Shown: piece after piece, positions 59,505 through 64,000 of the stretch
Numbering within the stretch: position 1 is the first letter of the stretch
Layout of the letters: every line of letters starts with the position of its first letter
Assembly: GCA_003952965.2 (NCBI GenBank)
Contig: CM025849.1
Coordinates: 810,325 to 874,324 of the forward strand
Origin: Morella rubra
Taxonomy: Eukaryota > Streptophyta > Magnoliopsida > Fagales > Myricaceae
Reading direction: 5' to 3'
Length of the DNA: 64,000 nt
The notes under the pieces: model-generated
What the model saw: the letters and a program-made list of their open reading frames with translations, nothing else
Databases searched by the model: none
What the model was told of the DNA's origin: nothing
Made by a program: the position numbers and the translations under genes

Positions 59505-61062
59505 CTGTAAGCAATACTAAAGTATTTTCCTAACAATGTCAATATAAAGGACGCTATTTTGTCCATAAGCAATGATTCGGGCGTCCCTTTACCGAGAAAA
59601 TCCGCTTCTTTAGGTGAATTGATGTTTGTGAATTTTGTGGTATTTACACAGTCGTATATGTACTGTCTCTACTTTGGTCGATATTTAACAATTGATCAAA
59701 TTGTTGGTTCGAAGGTCACAGATGGACAATTATAACCGTTTGGAATAAACCTATTGCGTCTGCTGCTGCTTCATGACGTTTTAAATCACGACTTCTTTCA
59801 CATTTTTAAGTTCGTTTTTTGAATTTCTTATGTGTTGGGTGTAAAAACTACAGTTAGCTCCCATGCTGTTAAGAGCAATTAAGATAATAGAAAAAAGTTC
59901 CTTACTTTGGTTGAATTGAACCTCAAATTCGTGGAGGATAGCTAACGGAAAACGTATCCATTAAGAGAATAACTATTGAAAACAATCTGGATTATATGAA
60001 TCTTATTATAAACGAATTTCACGTTATATGCTGCAGATTTCAAAGATGGTATGGTGATTAGTTTAGTTGAGACCTGAAAATTACTAATGGCAAATCCTTG
60101 CTAAATTAATAACTCTGGTGTCAGTTCTAATGTCTAAGCTCCAAGTCATATACAGTTCCATGGATATAAGAGTGTTATCAATGTGTGATGCTCACTAAAA
60201 TGCTAGTGTTAGATAGCAGAAAACTCTGCTGGCTTTTCTCCTATATATTCGTCTCCAAGAAAAAAAGAGATGGAAAAATAGATGTTGCATCAGTTAGATT
60301 ATGATACTAAATGATGTTTGAGTCATAACTGTACAAAGAGGCAATCTTTTTGGGGAAAATGTAGCTAAAGGTCTTGTACCCTTCCCTTTGTAATTCCCCT
60401 GTTTTTTAAATTTGAAATTCCTCGTAGCGTTCAGATTTGCAATGAAGGCACAAGTGCAAGGCATGAGTTACATGCCATTTTATCTACATAGTTTTTTATA
60501 TGGGATTCTTTGTTGTAATTAATCATGTAAAACTAGCTTTGAGGTCACGATTGGAGCTGCCTTATCTATATTCACAGTTATCAGGTTAAGATGTACTTTG
60601 TAGTTTTACAATCTATTCGGATGCCAGATTGATGGTTTGTAAGCATGGCAAGAAGCATTGTGCATTTTCTTGGATTCTTCATGGGAATGCATATCTATTA
60701 TGACAGCACGTAGATTTCAGGTTTTACTTCATTGTTTGTACGTTATGTAAACTCTGATTTCAGAAGTAAATGGTTCTATCCAACTTGTTAAAGATTGTTT
60801 TTCAATTAGCAATCTCATTCCAAGTATGCCTTAGGGCTTAGAGGCGATTCTACTGGTTCTCTGTCTATCAAGTATCATAATAAGCACGGACTCTTTCAGC
60901 TTGGATGAATGGACTGGAAGTCTGCTCAATTGAAGCTGACATCAGTCGTGCTTGCTTGCTTGCTGCTATCCGTAGGAATTTCTACCCGCGGTATGTCTAC
61001 GCTACCTACAAGAAAACGCCTGTAACAAAGAATGAGGCTGTAACGTCTAACAATAATAATGG
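59505..61062. other. Eroded spacer of unit C and junction to unit D
   Basis: 59505-60180 aligns to 26240-27070 but with many deletions of about 4-60 bases. 60184-60592 matches the 44757-45282 segment in the same orientation. 60595-60790 matches 46015-46215 of unit B. 60800-61060 is not matched elsewhere; it has a 77-codon plus-strand frame from 60905 (SIEADISRACLLAAIRRNFY) with no recognised family. Confidence 0.5.
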
Positions 61063-63611
61063 AGAATTTAATAAATTGACAATAATATCTTCAATATATA
61101 TGCAAAGTGAGTCAAGGTATTATCGTCATTTTAGTTAAAAATTTGACAAATTGTGCTAAGTATAACAAATGATGCAATGTCCAAGAGTGGTAGTTTATGG
61201 TTTAAAGTACAAAACCTATAGTAGTTCGGACGTAAAAAATATGTTTTTTCCAAAATAATAATATATAGTGTAATTATTATGTCATTTTAGCGGAAATCCT
61301 AGTAAATAGTTTGTGCCAAAAAAACAATTATAAAAATTCTCGAGAAAAAATCTCGGTACAAAAAGAAAAAATTCTAACCATGAAAATGGCATTCAAATAT
61401 GCCCCTCTTTCAACAAATCATGTCATATTATCCAAACTTTTGCAATTTTCACAAGAATCATAAGGGTGTACTGATTAATGGCCAAAAGAAATCACCCTAA
61501 CAACTGAGAACAGCTTGAAGAATTGACAGCCAAAAAATGAGAGGCACATCACATTGACTAGAAAGCCAGCCAAAGTATTATGATGAACCAAATTCCTGCA
61601 GCTGAAATGTGGAGAAACCATTCTTGTGTACACTTGGGAGAGAATTATCTCTGCTAGAGATGCCACTCATGTAAAAAGTCTGCTATCCAGCATCAGATGC
61701 TAAAGTGAATCTGCGCCTTCATTAATTCAAGCCCACATCCTGCCTTGTCTTCCTATTTTCTTTATTTAACTAGACTGAAGTTGTCATCCATCCCATTCGA
61801 TAGTCGTGTGTAGTACCTGAACTAGGCAGATACAAAAGAAAAACAGCAAAAACTCAGCATCTCCGGCTTTGCAACGTAAATCAAGTTTCTGAATTATAAA
61901 AACTGTACCTGGATGAAGAAGAGGAGCACTGGAATCGCCATTTTCCAGAGTCTGGCAGGGCTGAACTAGCTAGCTTATCAGAAGCATCTTTTGATATTTC
62001 AAGATTCATAGCTAGATTTGCATGTGAATCTCCCGACTCTGCTCGGAGTCTAACTGGGGAAGTATTGTCAGTACTATTGTGATGACAGGTGTTTGGTGGA
62101 CTGGAACAAATGAATCACAAAATTAGCATAAAACGGAAAATTGAGAAACAACAGCTCAGAGGATGAAACCAAATTAAGCATAAGCCAATTTAAGAACATA
62201 CTAATACCTTTTTTTGGGTAGAAATGAGGCAACGCAGATGTCAATATTGGTCACCAGCAATTATTTCAACAGAATTGACCAAATTCTTTGATTTATGCAA
62301 TGAAACACCTTTCTATCGGCAACATCCAATTGCAGAGCCCTTAACCCTAAACCCTGACCAAACAGCATTAACATGACAAATACCAGAAACTTCTTAAATG
62401 ACAAGGTAGAACACCCTTATAGAAAGAATACAACGATTATTAAAGGATAAAGTATGATCAGCTCTAAGGGCGTGAACGTATGTGGTGCATGTAGCATTTG
62501 GTTTGCAGAAAAATACAACAGAAAATAAACAAATTCCAACAGGTTTTCTTTATACCAAACCCTAAATACAAATCAAGAGCACCAGATGAATCCTAAAACA
62601 CAATTTACCTGGGAAGGTGTCTGGGATGGAAGCAACTTATTTGGTGCCTTCTACAGGAATACTAGAAGGATGTTAATGACGTCCACCATGGGGACTGCTA
62701 GGAACACTTGGCTGCATTTGTGATGTTCCTAAGGAGCAAACATTATCCGAAAAAAACACACATGTGAATCCTTTGGAGCAACACGGGAAAGGGGTCAATT
62801 AAACAGTAGATGAAACACTGTCACCTAGAAAAGAGATACAGGAATAGAATAACAATGAATTTCCTCCAGCAATCACTCGGTTCTACTCTCACATCAAACA
62901 ATGGTACTGAAAGCCAAGAGCACATACCAGGTCCTGTAGAGAGTGCAATAGGATTCCATAGTATCCAAGTTCAGGTGAGGATTCATTTGAGCCAAAAAGT
63001 TCAAGGTACTTCATCGTTGTTGTTAAAAACCCTTGACTTCCTAAATTTCATTGTATTGATCAACAAGCTTGCACAAAAGACACCCGCAGCAGATCAGGTT
63101 GCCCACCAAAGCCAAAAGACACACCAACAGGTGCTTATCCAATTTTGAAGCTCTCGGAGGAACTGCATAGAAGAAAGGTATGAGACGAGCTACTAGAATA
63201 CAGAATTTAAGAGCAATAGAATTCAACTGCAAAAAAATAACAGGGGTGGGTGAGGACACAGGTACATGCTTATTAAATACCTCAATCCTAAATTACTTCT
63301 TAAGGATGTTTAATTTCTTCTTCTCGATACGAGCTCACCGCTCCTCAACTTTGTAATCAGATACTGATCAGCATCAGTTACAATTCCCGATGAAATTCAA
63401 GTCTTCTATTAGGCAAAATGAAATAGGATGTTGTAAAATCGAAAAAGAAAAGGTTAAACAGAGCATATTAGACAGAGTAGTTTGGATTTCATTCCAGATG
63501 ATCATATGCTAAAAAGGGAAAATACCACTAGATCTGATGAGAGTGAATCAAAGGCCTTTGATTGTTATTTTTCACAGAATGGATAAGGGAAGAAAAAACT
63601 AAGAAGAAGTA
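61063..63611. repeat. Segmental duplication unit D (partial: NLR 3' flank only)
   Basis: 61063-61375 resembles 19730-20044, upstream of unit A. 61380-63611 follows the NLR 3' flank of the other units, including the exon-like pair (about 61775-61995) and the stretch at 62600-63050 shared with unit B. It ends a few dozen bases before the point where NLR coding sequence starts in A, B and C, so no NLR is present. Confidence 0.8.
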
Positions 63612-64000
63612 AAAGATTCAGTCTAATGAATTGATAGCGCCAGTGGTTAAAACTAGCGTGAAACAGAATGGTCCATAGTTGTGTCAAATCACAATGGCCA
63701 AATCCGAAGATTTTGGGCAGACTTTGTCTTTTTTTTTTTTAATAAGTAAAAAGGGTGGAAAGGGACAACCAAGTGTGACCACTCCCCCTAGGCATGACCA
63801 TAGGGGTTTTTGATCCGCCGTGACATGTTCGGATTGAGCCATAGGTAAACACCACAGCCTCAAGATTGGACAGAGTTTGTGACTTGTGAAAAAATGCCAC
63901 TGTTTTCACACACGAATACTTTGTGTTTATATCATATAATATGGTAATGAAGGAAGCCAAGGGAATCAGGAAGTTTGGGTATATTCTACGAGTGGGGAGC
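63612..64000. other. Sequence replacing the NLR at the right edge
   Basis: Not similar to the other units. Contains a short poly-T run at 63729-63740 followed by sequence without a recognised protein. The poly-T may be the tail of a minus-strand retroelement continuing past the window edge, but nothing inside the window proves this. Confidence 0.35.

Larger units (their letters stand above)
52251..60830. repeat. Segmental duplication unit C
   Basis: Starts with gtagtcaacacaacgtg. Carries an NLR 3' flank, NLR N3, leader, RBL fragment and an eroded spacer. N3, its leader and its RBL fragment are the closest match to those of unit A. No LINE reverse-transcriptase block follows; similarity to B ends near 60795. 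Confidence 0.85.

Overview
This window is nuclear DNA from a flowering plant, most likely a woody eudicot. The evidence is intron-rich genes with GT..AG splice sites, a coiled-coil NLR family of the RPP13-like type, plant L1-type LINEs, a Copia-like solo LTR and AT-rich intergenic DNA. I cannot name the species from the sequence; a Fagales-like tree is only a guess. All three conserved genes and all three NLR copies lie on the minus strand. Nothing prokaryotic, no CRISPR array and no rRNA or intact tRNA gene was seen.

Left part (1-20 kb): three conserved genes. (i) ARP7, a nuclear actin-related protein, runs off the left edge and carries an apparent 1-base frameshift in exon 4. (ii) A three-exon gene (3750-9387) encodes a plant protein of unknown function; its second intron holds a hAT transposon relic. 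(iii) A 12-exon gene (12967-18297) encodes a DusA-type tRNA-dihydrouridine synthase with an organelle-like N-terminus; the exons join to an uninterrupted 430-residue frame. Between (ii) and (iii) a segment of about 2.6 kb is tandemly duplicated (8077-10680 and 10681-13322). It contains the first exon and promoter of gene (ii) and the last two exons of gene (iii), so each gene stays complete and leaves a spare terminal exon behind in the other copy.

Right part (20-64 kb): a tandem segmental array. Units begin with the same sequence at 20100 (A), 35279 (B) and 52251 (C); a partial unit D follows from about 61063. Units A, B and C each hold one CC-NB-ARC-LRR gene on the minus strand, and each gene is broken by frameshifts, stops or internal duplication. 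The units differ by later events. A has a 5.2 kb LINE with a 15-bp target-site duplication whose empty site survives in B, plus a small inversion and a deletion. B has lost an RBL (RbBP5-like WD40) gene fragment that A and C keep, has gained a transposase_24/CACTA-like remnant, and carries three-level nesting (LINE in LINE, with a Copia-type solo LTR inside the inner LINE). C shows many short deletions in its distal part.

The most informative points are the duplication that copies both genes' ends without breaking either, the layered history readable from units A-D, and a run of Trp-to-stop changes in the LINE that looks like cytosine deamination. Several lesions (ARP7 frameshift, single-base NLR slips, clustered indels) could be sequencing or assembly errors and should be checked against reads before biological interpretation. 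I did not find a convincing new biological system.
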